Part shown: positions 28,600 to 41,284 of the stretch, piece after piece
Layout: every line of letters begins with the position of its first letter
How positions within the stretch are numbered: the first letter of the stretch is position 1
From: Hymenolepis diminuta
Lineage: Eukaryota > Platyhelminthes > Cestoda > Cyclophyllidea > Hymenolepididae
Direction: 5' to 3'
Length of the DNA: 64,000 nucleotides
Assembly (NCBI GenBank): GCA_900708905.1
Contig: CAADRB010000038.1
Location: forward strand, 507,892-571,891
The notes under the pieces: generated by a model
What the model was told of the DNA's origin: nothing
The model's input: the letters and a program-made list of their open reading frames with translations, nothing else
Database searches by the model: none
Translations under genes and position numbers: made by a program

Positions 28600-31500
28600 T
28601 GTGCTGAACTAACTATTTTAAAAAAGGAAATTTTTGTGCGAGACAATACTATAAGAAGCTATTTATATGCTTTAGTTTATGGCTCGTTATTTCCAGTATC
28701 TATCGAAGTTAGCTACACGTAAGATTTTTCGACATATATTCTCGTAGTCAGTCAATGGAATGCAGTGAATAATATCCCTTAAACCATGTATTAAATGGAA
28801 GTTTTATTATTGCTATTAATTAAATAAATCAATGGATTGAATTATTACGCTCTAAGATGTCCTTCTGCGTATGGGCCAACTTGAGAGAACATGCACGCAT
28901 CTTAAAACGTAGTCTTTAGGTCAAGGTAACCTCTTCGTAGATATGCTGCAACTTCAAAATATTAGCTCAAACTTAAACGGAGTTTTTTAGGATAGCTTTA
29001 TTGCGCCGTCTGCAGCGACAGCCAAATCTCTGTCTGGTTTAATCATGTTTAAACACTACAGATCACACCCATTACCGCTTGTTGACGCCCACTATGAGCA
29101 AGAAGAATAACTTATACATGCTTATTGGTCGTGCTACATTAAAACCGCTCATTAAGTAGAAAATGTTTCTGAAATCGGAACTGTTACAAGAATTCGTGTA
29201 AGTTTAAACTCTAACAAAAATTCAATTTCTAGGTTCAGACAAATTAATATGTTGGAAGAAAATTTAGAAAAAAATATGCTCCATGGTAAATACTGCTATT
29301 GGATAAATTATAGAAAACAGATTGAAAAGTGTCAATCAAGATTAAAAGAATCAATACATTTTTCAGAATAGTTAAGTTAATTTCGTTAATTTCCAAAAAA
29401 ATTCTTAAATAATAGCTGAACACACATTTAAACCTTTATAATTCATTCTCTCCTATGGTGGCTTGGAGTCGTATACAGGGTGATTAAGAAGTAACTTCCG
29501 ATTTCAAAATAAAATAATCCAATTATTAGTTAGTTAATATAAAAATAGAAGGGGAGAAGAATGCACGCAATATATGGCTGTATTTGAAATTCAAAATGCG
29601 AATATACAATTACCTACAATTTTTACCCCTCTTGGGACTCCATTAAAAAACAGCGGCCTTCAATTTTGTATAAAATTTCTTGACAGATCTGAGCACTTAC
29701 TTCTGTAATAATTTACCACCATCCCTCTTCTCGAAAAACTAATTTTCCGATCTTTTTATCGTGCCGATAACTTGATGTTTAAACGCCTGAGGATTCTAAA
29801 GGAGGACCCGCTTTTCAATCCCTCTGTCACATCTAGTCAAACATGTTAGTGAATTTTGTCTCTGATACCTGTCACGTTTTTATTCCATAATGTTTGCATT
29901 TAGCCAGGTTCGCTTGCTTCTTGCCCTAAACTTTCTCTGGGAACGGGACAAAAATCATGGTGCACTTAAAATTGAACTCATTTTAGGTGTCTACATAAGT
30001 AGTTTGTTCAAACCGATTAAATGAAAAAAATATTATAAATCTAGATTCTTAGCCAAGCGATTGCTTTAGTTCGGAAATTACCAACATATTGAAAGAAAAC
30101 TCAGTAGGCTGTAGCCATCTCTAGCTTCACGAACTTCACTAACACCAGATAAGATAGTGATAGAGGAGATGCTAGATATTTGTTAACTGCGAGAAGAAAT
30201 TAATCAGAAAGCTGAAAACAAGTGACTGAGTAGTCGAGTAGAGCTCGAAAATACATGTATTAGTTAACGTGACGAAAATGGGTATTAAAGAGGGTGCAGT
30301 AAAGGAAGTAGGAAAGCGGGTTAAATAAACAATTTTTGAATAAACTTCAAAATCACTAAAAATCTCATTCTCTATTTCTTTCCAAACTGTGGTTAAGTTC
30401 CCGTTTAACGAATTTCAGTTACTTCCTGTTCTTAAAGATTCTTACCGTCCACGGGATCAATAACATTGTAAATCTGAAAATAATTGATTCATTTAATATT
30501 GACAAATGTTAATTCAAGCTGATCAATCAATAAGATTAGTAGATGTACAGATAGTGGCCAAAGAAAAGTTTAAGCATATTCAAATACAGTCGATCACACC
30601 CCAGTCATGGCCGATGACGTCCATAATGAGCCAACATAATGACTCATGAGCGAGTTATCTCAAAACTGCCGCAGATCTCTTTCTGCTGCTGCGCTTAGTC
30701 AATTTCCCATCTGAATGAATCATGAGGGAGAGAGAAGCAATAATAGATTCTGTCTGGAGCAGCCGCCCGTTTGATCTTAATGTTTGATATGAAACCTCGA
30801 CTGCTGCTGAGGCACTGCCCACAATTTGACTGATTATAGCCCTCTTTCTATCTCCAGTCAACCCTAGATTTCGGATTTTATCAAATAATAACATTCAAAT
30901 ATGCCGCTTTTTAAAGATTTAATTGTAGGGTTCCATAAAGGGACTAAAGTGCAAGTGCTATTTATAATTTAAGGAATAAACTTGATTATAAACGATAATG
31001 TTTTATAAATATTTGCGTAATAAATGAATACGAAACTAAGTTCATTTCTTTTAAATAGTAACAAACATCGGGAGGGGGGGGGATGAGGGAATTAACAATT
31101 CCGAATGTAAAGAAACTGAAAATATAAACTTAAATATTAATATTAATAATTCACTATTTTGCAATCTAGGAATAGTGATTCAGAAGATCTTATCAAAATA
31201 ATTAAGGAGTTGTTTTAAAAATAGGAAATAAATATAGGTGCGATTTGAAAAGTTTTATTGAACTATCTAATGCATAACGGTTGCAGTAAATTCGGATATA
31301 AATGGTATTTCATTACTCTGCAAGTAACGATTTACAAAGGAAATTCAAATATAAAATCCATAGAAAGTCATTATATCTTTAGAAATGACAATTCAATACG
31401 AATTCTCAAAGAAAATTATAGATGAAAAGCTTGACTGATGATAATAGCGTAATGGAGGACAACCTAAATTTAACTATGAGTAACTGATTAACGAAAGTAT

Positions 31501-31660
31501 ATGCATTTTGAAAGAACACGCAATGCGATTAACTTCCTTATATCTCTGAATAAATGAAAAAGTAACTAATAGATAAATGCGCCAGTGGTGCAAAGTTCGA
31601 CATCTAAGTCACTATATCAATGCGGATTGTGGCACGCTCAATGGTAATGTAGAAATCCAG
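28600..31660. other. Gene-poor stretch with one unexplained open frame
   Basis: A 79-codon minus frame at 30655-30894 is less AT-rich than its surroundings, but has no convincing splice sites and no known relative. The sequence GTATACAGGGTGATTAAGAA at about 29472 resembles the terminal motif of some IS630/mariner-type elements. No matching opposite end was found. Confidence 0.3.
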
Positions 31661-31665
31661 GAGTT

Positions 31666-31691
31666 TCAGGTTGTAACAGAAGTTCTGTCCA
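31666..31691 (+). repeat. mariner left terminal inverted repeat
   Basis: It begins TCAGGTTGTAACAG and ends GTTCTGTCCA. It differs from the right repeat at positions 5 and 14 only. Confidence 0.9.
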
Positions 31692-31832
31692 ATTTTTGAG
31701 CTGTGTTTAGGGCACGATTACTTCAATTTAACTTGTTGATGTTGTATGCTTATCTATGCTAATTAATAAAATATTATTTCCTCTTTCAGATTCTGTGATA
31801 ATTATCCTTATTAATAACCATTTCTAGCCCTA

Positions 31833-32874
31833 ATGTACACTCCAAATAAAGAATATATCAGGAATATTTCAGTGTTTCAATTTCATCAAAGAAATACGGC
31901 AAACTCAGCAGCAAAAACGCTCAAAGACACTTATGGAAATGATGTTGTGAATGAAAAGACCTGCAGAAGGTGGTTCTCATGTTTCAAAAAGGATGACTTT
32001 AGCCTGAAAGAAGAACCAAGAGCAGGATACTAAAAAAAACTTAATTCTGAGCAACTGCAAGTTACCATTGATGAAAAATCCAATTTGCACTACTAGAAAA
32101 CTGAGCAAAACCTCAAACGTAAGCCATATGACCATATATAGGGAAATGAAAAGACTTGGCAAAGTCTCACAGTCTGAGAAATGGGTCCCACACGATTTGC
32201 CAGAAATCAACAAGCAGCAGTGTGTGACCTCTTGTGTTTCACTGCCTTCTCGTGAACTGAACTTCAGGCACCTTTTTTAGACCGAATCATAACTGACAGC
32301 GATAAAAAGTGGATCCTTTACAACAATGTTAAGCGCAAAAGACAGTGGCTAAGTCGTGGTTCGAAACCAATTCCGCAACCGAGAAGTGGACTGCGCTCGA
32401 AAAAAAATTCTTTGGTGTGTGTGGTGAGATTTGAAGGGAATTGTTTGTTATGAACTAATGGGTGACAATCAAACAATAACATCTGAAATTTACTGCCAGC
32501 AGATAATTCGTTTAAAAGCTGTCTTACAGGAAAAACGGCCTTCTTTGATCAACCGAAAAAGGGTGATTCTGCACCATGACAATGCCAGACCCACACTTCA
32601 AGAGCAGCCAATAATCTCATTGAAGAATTTGGCTTAAAGGTCATGCATCACCCACCATATTCTTCCGATCCTGCACCAACCGATTTTCATCTTTTCAGAA
32701 GCTTACAGAATCATTTAATGGGACAAAGGCTTGCCTCAAGAGAAGAGGTTGAAATGAAGGTAATTTCTTTTTCTAAGTCCAAATTGGCAAAAATTCTATG
32801 AATAAGGAATAAGAAAGCTTATGGGAAGATGGAAAGATGTAATTAATGAAAATGGTGACTATGTTGAACACTAA
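31833..32874 (+). pseudogene. mariner transposase, degraded
   Basis: The transposase cuts and pastes the element at TA sites using a DD34D catalytic triad. The first 66 codons are clean and show the N-terminal helix-turn-helix with mariner-typical NEKTCRRWFSCFKKDDFSL and EEPRAG, then a TAA at 32031. Later pieces in shifting frames include TDSDKKWILYNNVKRKRQW (first catalytic Asp region), LHHDNARPT (second), HPPYSSDPAPTDFHLF (third) and a C-terminal GRWKDVINENGDYVEH ending at TAA 32872-32874. Internal stops and frameshifts occur at several places, so no functional product is expected. The order and motifs identify the family; the subfamily was not determined. Confidence 0.9.
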
Positions 32875-32922
32875 ATAAATGTATTTTTGACAAAATTTTC
32901 GCTTTTATTCAAATTAAAAAAA

Positions 32923-32948
32923 TGGACAGAACTTTTGTTACAAGCTGA
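32923..32948 (-). repeat. mariner right terminal inverted repeat
   Basis: Reverse complement of the left repeat with two mismatches, followed by a TA dinucleotide. Confidence 0.9.
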
Positions 32949-32989
32949 TACAAGTTAAAAGCGGTTTGAGAGGTAGATTGGAATGCAGT

Positions 32990-33110
32990 GCCCTCTCTTT
33001 AATCAAATCAAGTGCTAACGCCTCCGTTAATGGGCGGGAGAAGTTTTTAAGCTAATTAATGGTTATCAAACCTCTTGATGAGAGTGTTTTTCACCATTCC
33101 CTATGTGTGA
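32990..33110 (+). repeat. Dispersed repeat family A, copy 2 (3' part)
   Basis: The stretch with AATCAAATCAAGTGCTAACG, CCTCCGTTAATGGGCGGGAG, AAGTTTTTAAGC and CAAACCTCTTGATGAGAGTG parallels 63181-63270 in the same order (AATCAAATATGGTTACTCC, TTTGTTAACGGGCATTGGAG, TTTTTAATTC, CCAGAGGTTTAGAAAC). Confidence 0.4.
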
Positions 33111-33269
33111 CGGGATTGCATCCCAGAGTCTCCCCTTTTAACCTTTTCAAGCAGTACGGTTGGTCGTACAGTTCACGGGACATACATCTACGATCATTGA
33201 ATGGGTGACCACTGACTCGTCAGGCGTGTAAATTGATTGACACTTCACCGACGCATAAAAGTCATATAA

Positions 33270-34593
33270 TCATCCCAAACCTGAGAAAATACTGTCAACT
33301 TTTGAAAACAGTGAATTCATTTGAAATTCAATAAGCACCTTGGTAAATACCTCCTCGAAACTGACCGATTCATAATAATTTAATTAGATGATTAAGACCC
33401 CTTACTGGAAACCGAAATTATTGTTACAACCTACTGCAAGGTAAAATTTTCAGTTTATTTTATCTTGGGAAGGCGACTGAAATCCGGTATCAGTAAGCTC
33501 AATAAACGATGAAGGGGAAAAGATCGAATTAATGTTGAAGTAAAGTCAAGATATCATTTGATTTCTGGTTTGGGTTGTAAATTACGTACTCTGGGGATAA
33601 TTCACATTCAAAATATTTAGATTTCATGAATCGCCACATGGAATACTTGCCAAATTGACCGGTTATTTAAATATTATTGTCGATTTTGACAATTCACATT
33701 GTTCCAACATTGGTTGAAGAAGCAGAATGGTCTGGTGTGAAATAAAGCTGCTAATGCAGTCTTAATATTGCAGTGCTGAGTTAGCTAAAAATTTTTACCC
33801 TTTTCACAAATCCATTTCTGGTACTCTACATCCGAATTGAAATAAACACTATTTTAAAGTTAATTGTCAAAACCTTTAAAGATTAACTTTGAAAATATAG
33901 TTTATATAACTCTTGAGACTTATAACATTATCTAGAAACCTAGGAAGTAAACTTAGAACTTAACATTCCACACCAAACTGATTTGTCGATATCCAAATTC
34001 ACCTACAGCTCCAGTGCACAGGTAACAGCTTACGAACTACAACAGGTCAATAGCCGTTAAAATTAAACAGGGAGGTAGTATAGAATGAATGATGAAATTC
34101 GTAGGTCGAAGTGAAAGAATTTTACCGGATATACGAAGGGCGTGGCCACCACTTTAGTAATCCGCCAGAATGAAGATATAAAAATTTTAACCGGTGCAAC
34201 ACTGGAGGAAGACAATGTTCTTTAGTGAAGAATCGATATATCTTGAAAGGCAGATATTTTTAGAGATAAGTTATGTAATATCATGAATAGTTCTTAACTC
34301 AATGCTACGTTTTCGCATAAAAATAACCTCTCTGAAGTAGTAACTTCACACAATCTAGTTATTTAGATTGAGCAAATCTTGTTAATGGACACGAATTAAA
34401 TGATTAATATTTATTGATTAGTTTGCAACAAGGATATTAATTTCAGGGACCAATATTCACTATTGAAACAGGCCTGGTTACCGCTCCAAAAATAGTACAA
34501 TTTTAAACAAATAATATGGAACTTTGCGTCTGACAATCATCTAAGTTATCTTTTCATTTAATAAATCAAAATCTGGATGAAATAAGATCTCAA
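33270..34593. other. No recognisable feature
   Basis: AT-rich sequence up to the first assembly gap. No open frame or repeat was recognised. Confidence 0.3.
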
Positions 34594-35157
34594 NNNNNNN
34601 NNNNNNNNNNNNNNNNNNNNNNNNNNNNNNNNNNNNNNNNNNNNNNNNNNNNNNNNNNNNNNNNNNNNNNNNNNNNNNNNNNNNNNNNNNNNNNNNNNNN
34701 NNNNNNNNNNNNNNNNNNNNNNNNNNNNNNNNNNNNNNNNNNNNNNNNNNNNNNNNNNNNNNNNNNNNNNNNNNNNNNNNNNNNNNNNNNNNNNNNNNNN
34801 NNNNNNNNNNNNNNNNNNNNNNNNNNNNNNNNNNNNNNNNNNNNNNNNNNNNNNNNNNNNNNNNNNNNNNNNNNNNNNNNNNNNNNNNNNNNNNNNNNNN
34901 NNNNNNNNNNNNNNNNNNNNNNNNNNNNNNNNNNNNNNNNNNNNNNNNNNNNNNNNNNNNNNNNNNNNNNNNNNNNNNNNNNNNNNNNNNNNNNNNNNNN
35001 NNNNNNNNNNNNNNNNNNNNNNNNNNNNNNNNNNNNNNNNNNNNNNNNNNNNNNNNNNNNNNNNNNNNNNNNNNNNNNNNNNNNNNNNNNNNNNNNNNNN
35101 NNNNNNNNNNNNNNNNNNNNNNNNNNNNNNNNNNNNNNNNNNNNNNNNNNNNNNNNN
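34594..35157. other. Assembly gap (564 N)
   Basis: Run of undetermined bases. The length is irregular, so it may be an estimated gap. Open frames crossing it are artefacts. Confidence 0.99.
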
Positions 35158-35502
35158 CACGACAATAGCATTCTGATAAATGCAAATCACTAATTAAAAA
35201 TCGGATCGATCAAAACAATTGTTAAATGAAAGCGCAGAGTATGGTAATGTAATGATGATTATGCTTCTTACGATAGACTTTGATTCTAAAATTTTGGTTC
35301 ACGACTCCCTTTGATATTCAAGTCCAAAATCGTTAACTCCGTAGTAACAATTTTACCACTGAATTTCTATTTAAATGCGTCCACCTACGGTGATTAATAA
35401 GCAAATTTCAGAAGCCGTAACTAAGACTTTTTGATGGCATATAAATTCACTTAAACGTTGTAGTGTTATTACGTTCTTATGTTTATTCACTTTTGTTTTC
35501 AG

Positions 35503-35712
35503 TCCGTTTTAGTTACTCATCACTACTTAAATGGCCATTCTCAAGAGTCAACCCAAAATGCTTCTTCCCGATGTGACATATGGACTCTCTGTTGTGTCTG
35601 GTGTCTAGTAGACAAACGTATTGGCTTCCCCCACCTCGCACTTCTTTATGCTACCACTGAATGCTCAGACTTTGAAGAGGCAGACTTCGTGAATAAAACC
35701 AGATGTGATTAG
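35503..35712 (+). CDS. Possible terminal coding exon, unidentified
   Basis: A strong polypyrimidine acceptor (TTCACTTTTGTTTTCAG, ending at 35502) precedes 69 open codons and a TAG at 35710-35712. The peptide starts VLVTHHYLNGHSQESTQ and ends ECSDFEEADFVNKTRCD. It is richer in GC than its surroundings. No family was recognised and no matching upstream exon was seen, the gap being just upstream. A chance open frame is a serious alternative. Confidence 0.22.
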   Translation, partial: SVLVTHHYLNGHSQESTQNASSRCDIWTLCCVWCLVDKRIGFPHLALLYATTECSDFEEADFVNKTRCD

Positions 35713-36270
35713 TAATCTAGATAATCTAATTGTGTAAGCCATTAATGAAGATTTATTTCGATGCTATTTACGATTATTCTGACGAGATTTACGAAGATAA
35801 TCTATGACCTTTTAGGAGCATGGCCATGAAATCAGATTAAAGACTTTTAATGACAATTTGTAATCTAATTCAATCAAATGATCAAGAATACTCGTTTGTG
35901 GTTATTTAAAGCCGTAAAATTAGGTCTTAGAGGAATATTTATATGGAGAATAATTTTGACGTGTTGCTCTAAGCAATTAAATGTTTAGTGGGAACACAAA
36001 AATACTCCAATTTGAAAGAAAGGATATCTGCAATATCAAATGTGACAAGTTCTGAAGAACACAAATATCTAACTCCTGAATATTTCGAAACATCAAAAAG
36101 GAAAATGATCAATATGGAACCAATCCGAATGTCAGACAAATAAACATGTGTGGCTACCGATAACGAACATGGAATGATTTAACGAACTATTTAATACCTT
36201 GGTAGAATACAAGTTTCTCATCGAATTTAACCTAGAATGTATTTTCTCTGCTCACAATATTGGTTGAGCA

Positions 36271-36314
36271 GAGCTTGAAGACCAAAGCTCTGCCCTCAAA
36301 GAGCTTGAAGACCA
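36271..36314 (+). repeat. Direct repeat, 14 bp, offset 30 bp
   Basis: GAGCTTGAAGACCA occurs at 36271-36284 and again at 36301-36314. The segment between them (AAGCTCTGCCCTCAAA) carries a further near copy of the AGCTCTG/CAGAGCT motif found just before the first unit. Confidence 0.7.
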
Positions 36315-36544
36315 TTATTACATTTAAACTACAACGAAATTAATCAATTTCAACATTTTTGGAAGGGGACGTATTGATTGCATCCACTTAATCAAATTAA
36401 TAGATGAAAATTCGTTGGATAGAAAGAAAAAGATCTGTCAATATTACATTAAGCAAAGTGAAGAAATGAGACTTTTGACGGTTTCGAAACAGAAAATTAA
36501 TGATTGGTCGAGTTTAAACCTTCCCATTAGAAGAAATGTTCACA

Positions 36545-36740
36545 TTAACTGACATGGTTAAAAAGGGGGTATGTTGGAGCCGCTCTTGAGGGAAACTCAC
36601 ATTCTACTACCTTTCTTGATGATGGGGACCGGTCATCAATACCACTGGATGTGCACCGATAAACATCGATTTCGTGTTCTTCTACTTGGCATAGGCGCAC
36701 ATTGACCGCTGCACCAGTGAAGGGTTTATTCATTATAGTT
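36545..36740 (-). repeat. Dispersed repeat family A, copy 3
   Basis: On minus, GGTGCAGCGGTCAATGTGCG is followed by AAGAAAGGTAGTAGAATGTG, AGTTTCCCTCAAGAGCGGCT and CCAACATACCCCC. The last part aligns well with 63118-63180 on plus. The 62-codon frame here (…VVECEFPSRAAPTYPL…) shares a VxCEx-x-x-R-x-AP motif with the translation at 63140, but other copies are not open. Confidence 0.5.
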
Positions 36741-36749
36741 TATATTACA

Positions 36750-39700
36750 AAATAATAAAAGGGTAACCATATATGAATCAACTTGAAATAACATAATTTA
36801 ATATTAAATTCTTTTTATGCAATCAGTAAAATTGATCGGAATGGAAAAGTAAACTAACTGTTTATAGTAGAACTCAATATTCTCTGCCTGCGTGAATATT
36901 GAGGATACTAGAATATGTATCCTCATGTTAAAATTCTTTAATTTCTTCGACATTTCCTTTTTATTTGGCTTGGCTTTTCTTTTAGCTCATCTTCTATCCT
37001 GGTTCGGTGATTACAGATGGCTCCGAAAACTTAATCAAACCATTAATTTGAAGTCATTCCTACTGAGTTGAGCAAGATTTAGAAATGACGTAGATACCAG
37101 ATGAATAGCTCAGAAGATGAGTATGCTCTCATACAGTAATGACTCATACCACATGCTCAAATGTAATCCTCATCTATTTCCGCGTCCCACCCCTCACTTT
37201 CAGTCTCCCACTTTCTTCTCCTCACTTCTCCCTAGCCAGGTTGACAATGTATGTCCTTCCGTTAAACTCCTTTTTTAAGCAAATTAGGGTGTGCCTTTGG
37301 CTTAGAGTGAGTAAGACTCCAAGCATAAAATAAAAGCAGCTGCGGCTTTACTCTCTTTGCTTTTTTTGCCGCGGTTTATCTCTTCATCTCTTGCTCTCTT
37401 CCATGTGAGATGGCCGAGACACTAGAAAGAGAGAAAGTAAGAAAACGGAGTCGATGATCAGGTCTCATTTTCAGCATTTTATGGCTGAATAACGGGTGGT
37501 TTTCATTTGGAGGATGTCTCTATACGTTTGTAAAATTATTCTTTAACTACATTCGTCCACGAAGCCGCAGTGATGTCTTTTTGACTCAAACCCCTATCTG
37601 TCATGTCTAGACGAGGTTATCGATTCACCTTTTTATCTATAACTATCTCGTTTCCTTTACAGGTACACTTACACTCATACTCTGACGCGGGTCTTGGCCC
37701 TAGTGGTTCTTATTAACTGTCTTTGTATTTCCAATCATATACACACACGCTTGTCCTTTATCTGCCCGTATGCTTCCTTCTCATCTCACACTCTCTTGAA
37801 TCCCCATGGTGATTTATTCAATGCACTTTGGCCTATACAACTCTTTATTTTCTACTTTCAGTAACTGTTTTCTGTTATTAACTATAGTGACCTCGATTTT
37901 ATTACTCCAACCCCAACACGTTCTTTTTTAAATGCGTGCACGTGTACATTAAATAGAATTAGGACAATATAATCAATTTGAATGGAATCCGTGGGAAACA
38001 GAAATGAAGTTTGCTTGAACGCCAGGTGGTCAGACGGATTAGTTAGCTTGAAATGAAAAATCGATACAAGCGCACCGGGATTAATGGAGATGGGGGAGGG
38101 CGGGGGGGGAAGGGGACAAACACTACTAAGTCATTTCATGCCACAATCATAATTAACGAAAAGTCAGGTTTTGTGAAGTCTGGAGTAAGTTTGGGTCTGG
38201 ATTTGTGGTAAGAGGGCTCTGAGCTCGAAAATTAACTAGCACAATATTAGACTCAGCATTTAACCACCTTTATGAGGTATTGGGGAAGAAACTGCATTTG
38301 TTTGGTTACTTGAATGCAATCAGTTTTGACCAGCGTAAGCAAGCTAATGATAGATACCAAACTCGAGCCTCTGGAATTCAAGTTAAACAGTACGGCACAG
38401 ATGAGCTTACCTCACAACTTTAGTCCCAAACAGTCCCTCTATTTGTGCTCTTCTATATGTTTTTGAATTCAAAATGATGCTATTTTTACTGCATATTGTG
38501 CAAAATATGGATTTTTTATATGAGAAAATGACAAAGAGAGAGTCTTGAGTATCGGTTTCTTTCTGAATTTGAATTTCATTAAACAGGAGAAACCAGTTAT
38601 AAGCAATGACGATTAAATGAGCTCCGCATTTTCTGGCTTGCTATAAAGAAATGACTTGTTTGAAAAATAATCCCGTTAAAGAGTTTAGGAAACTGATACG
38701 CACAGTTATTACACAGAATCTCACAACCTGGATAGTAAAATATAAATCGCAGATTATTGGATTTCAGTTACTATAACTCAAAGCATCTTCTTCGAATTTT
38801 TTGTCTTGAACCTCCCCGAAATTTCAGTTTTAGAGTAAATAGTTTGAAATTACTGACCTCTCTTAAATAAAATCGGTGAATTAAATAAAGCGCCTAATCA
38901 CCAAACAAGCATACGATATAAAGAAAATAAATGACTAACTTCAAATAATATTCACATTTTAATTTCAATCACAAAGAGAAGCATTCTGCATATGAAAAGA
39001 GCAAAAATACCAGTACATTGCCGATTTAGCTTTTTACCGCAAATACAAATAATTATTTGACTTAATTTAAATAGTTAAATTTTTGATGGCATCTACACGG
39101 TCGTATTTGTTTATTCCTTAGTATTAGTACAAATAGGTGTGCGTTTAAATGCTTTAAGTTTGTCTGTTTATGAAAGTACGTGCGGCCAGTTCCACCTTAA
39201 CAAATTTATACAAATTTAACTTTTAAAACCGAAATTTCTAGCTAGTATATCAATCAGTAATTCAATATTTTGCATGTGTGCAGACGTAGGTCATTTAAAG
39301 ATGATTTTATTATATTATACTAATAATTTTTTAAGGACGTAATTATTGCAATTGAAGTAAATTATTCACTCCTGGAAACTCTGCTAGTGGATTTGAAATT
39401 AATAGTAGAGATCAGCAGGATGATATCATAAATTATCAATAATTGAGAATTTCCCAGTTATTCACGACATTTTTCCTCTATTTGTGCCAATTTTAAATCG
39501 CGGTGAATATCCATCAGCTCAACAGCAGCTAAGTGAAATTTGGTTGTTATTGCCAAAAATAACTTTACGGAAACAAAATTGGTTTATCCCCAAAGCACAT
39601 AGTTCTCTAATATGTATGGTGAGAATAGTTACTGAGTTAGCCAAATTCATGGAGATGAAAAGAATCCATTTCAGGAGGGGAAATCAGAAGAATCTTCAAT

Positions 39701-41280
39701 TAATGGCAAAACAAAAGGGGATTTGAAGTGTAAAAGTATTTATTTTTCTAAATAATAATTAGATTCAAACTTTAGAATCCAAGCGAAATAATCTCTGGAA
39801 AAGAAGACAAAAATATTACTTGAAAATAGTCACGACAATTCATAGTCTGCATAATTGGAGCGAAGAGCGTAAAGGAATGTTAATAATTAGAAGTGTCACC
39901 CTTTGTATCTCCTTCCGAGTGTTTATTTTCCCAGCCTGGGTTGGGAATTTGCCTTCTTTTGTGTACAAAAAACTGCATTTAGGTTATGTTTACGTTGTCA
40001 GCTAAATATTTACTCCGCATATTCTTCTGCCCTAGTTTCTGTCCGGACAGAACCCTTCAGCTGGTGACTCCTATGTCCATTCTGGAGACATACGAAGGAG
40101 GGGGGAGGTAGGGGGGAAAGGAGTTGAGCAGCTGATTGACAGTCCAGTCTGATGGGACTAAGTGGATGCCAAATGGAATACTCCCCATACTGGACACATC
40201 AAGCTGTCAAATAAAATAGGTAGGATTGACCTTTGAGTGATGCGTCATGACAGCAGCGGGAAATATGTGTAAAGTTTTGAGGTTAAGCGAGAGACCCTTC
40301 TGTTGAAGAAATCAGAGCCCTTGTGAAGGAATTTCACGGTATATTTTTAGTCTCCCTGCGTTTGTCACATACATATATGTGGTTAAGGAGTTCAATACAA
40401 AGAACATAAAATGCTGACTTGAAGGCAAAGTGAAGTTATCCAGATGTTTTATTTTAAATGCTTTGTAACTGGAATGGATAATCACTAGTGGCTAGATGAT
40501 CTCCTTTCATTCCAAATGGGTATTCGTTTACTGTGTTTTAAAAGTGTGAAATTAGGATATCTTCAATCTTTTCGAAGTGTACTGGCAATTGACTAGATTA
40601 AGGATTATGGCTGGAAATTAAAATTAATGTTTCTACTTTGTTTTTATTTTTGTTCAAATATGCTTTCTTTTGAGAAATTTCCGTTGCTACTTGCTGCCAC
40701 TTTTCTTCAAAAGCGGGGATGTCACCTTCCGGTCAGTCCATAAGCAGCAATATCTGCCACCTCTTCGATCACAAAAGGACAGTTTCTAAAAGAGGCGGTC
40801 AGATTTGTATCTGCTGAAACGAGTAATCACCTATCAAATTGACATCATCAGTATATATGGAATATAAGACAATAAGCATTCATAAATTTCTCTTTGCAGA
40901 CTATATAATGGCTCTTTAAGAGTGAACATAAGATCATCAATATCTTTATAATGGTTGAAATGAGTAATCAAAACGGTTTTTCGAGCGCAAGAGATTCTGT
41001 TTAAAACATTTTTTTCTCTGAAAAGTGTTAGTTGGAAAACACTTCCGTTAAGTAAGCTCCAGAATTTAATAATATCTGGGGTTAATCGATTCCCACAAGT
41101 TATCTCAAGGTCGCCCATCACCCGTATCCATATATGGGCTCACATCGCTTCCGACAGCTTGACAGTTATTTGGGACAAAAACTGTTATCACTCCGGTGGT
41201 ATGTTGATGTCCCAACATCAAAAACATGAAGACAACTTGAATTTCTGTATAATGCTTTTGATTAGTAAAATGTCGTGCGG
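36750..41280. other. Gene-poor stretch with CT-rich and G-rich tracts
   Basis: CT-rich DNA occurs at 37180-37240 and 37340-37400; this explains the open frame at 37139-37333. G-run clusters lie at 38092-38115 and 40097-40122. A partial family B copy may lie at 38540-38600. Frames at 39484-39726 (plus) and 40834-41290 (minus, two frames) have no recognisable homology or paired splice sites. Confidence 0.3.
38092..38115 (+). other. G-quadruplex-forming motif
   Basis: Runs of 5, 3, 8 and 4 guanines separated by A, C and AA meet the standard G3+N1-7 rule within 24 nt. It is conspicuous in DNA that is about 64 percent AT. Confidence 0.75.
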
Positions 41281-41284
41281 CTGA

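Larger units (their letters stand above)
31666..32948 (+). mobile_element. mariner (Tc1/mariner) DNA transposon, inactive
   Basis: The element is 1,283 bp, the usual size for mariner. Its ends are inverted repeats of 26 bp (31666-31691 and 32923-32948) matching at 24 positions; both contain TTGTAACA followed by AAGTTCTGTCCA. A TA follows the right end (32949-32950), as expected of the TA target duplication; the left flank is TT, presumably mutated. The transposase between the ends is broken by stops and frameshifts. Good end conservation with a dead gene suggests moderate age. It may have landed in or beside a family A repeat, which continues at 32960. Confidence 0.92.

Noticed and set aside
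29470..29500. TACAGGGTGATTAAGAAGTA, similar to terminal motifs of some IS630/mariner elements
   Set aside because: No inverted partner was found within several kilobases, so no element could be delimited.
30655..30894. 79-codon minus frame with a protein-like composition
   Set aside because: There is no convincing acceptor or donor and no recognised family; it may be a conserved non-coding element or a chance frame.
34541..35190. Three long minus-strand frames of about 190-214 codons
   Set aside because: They are almost entirely N and are artefacts of the assembly gap.
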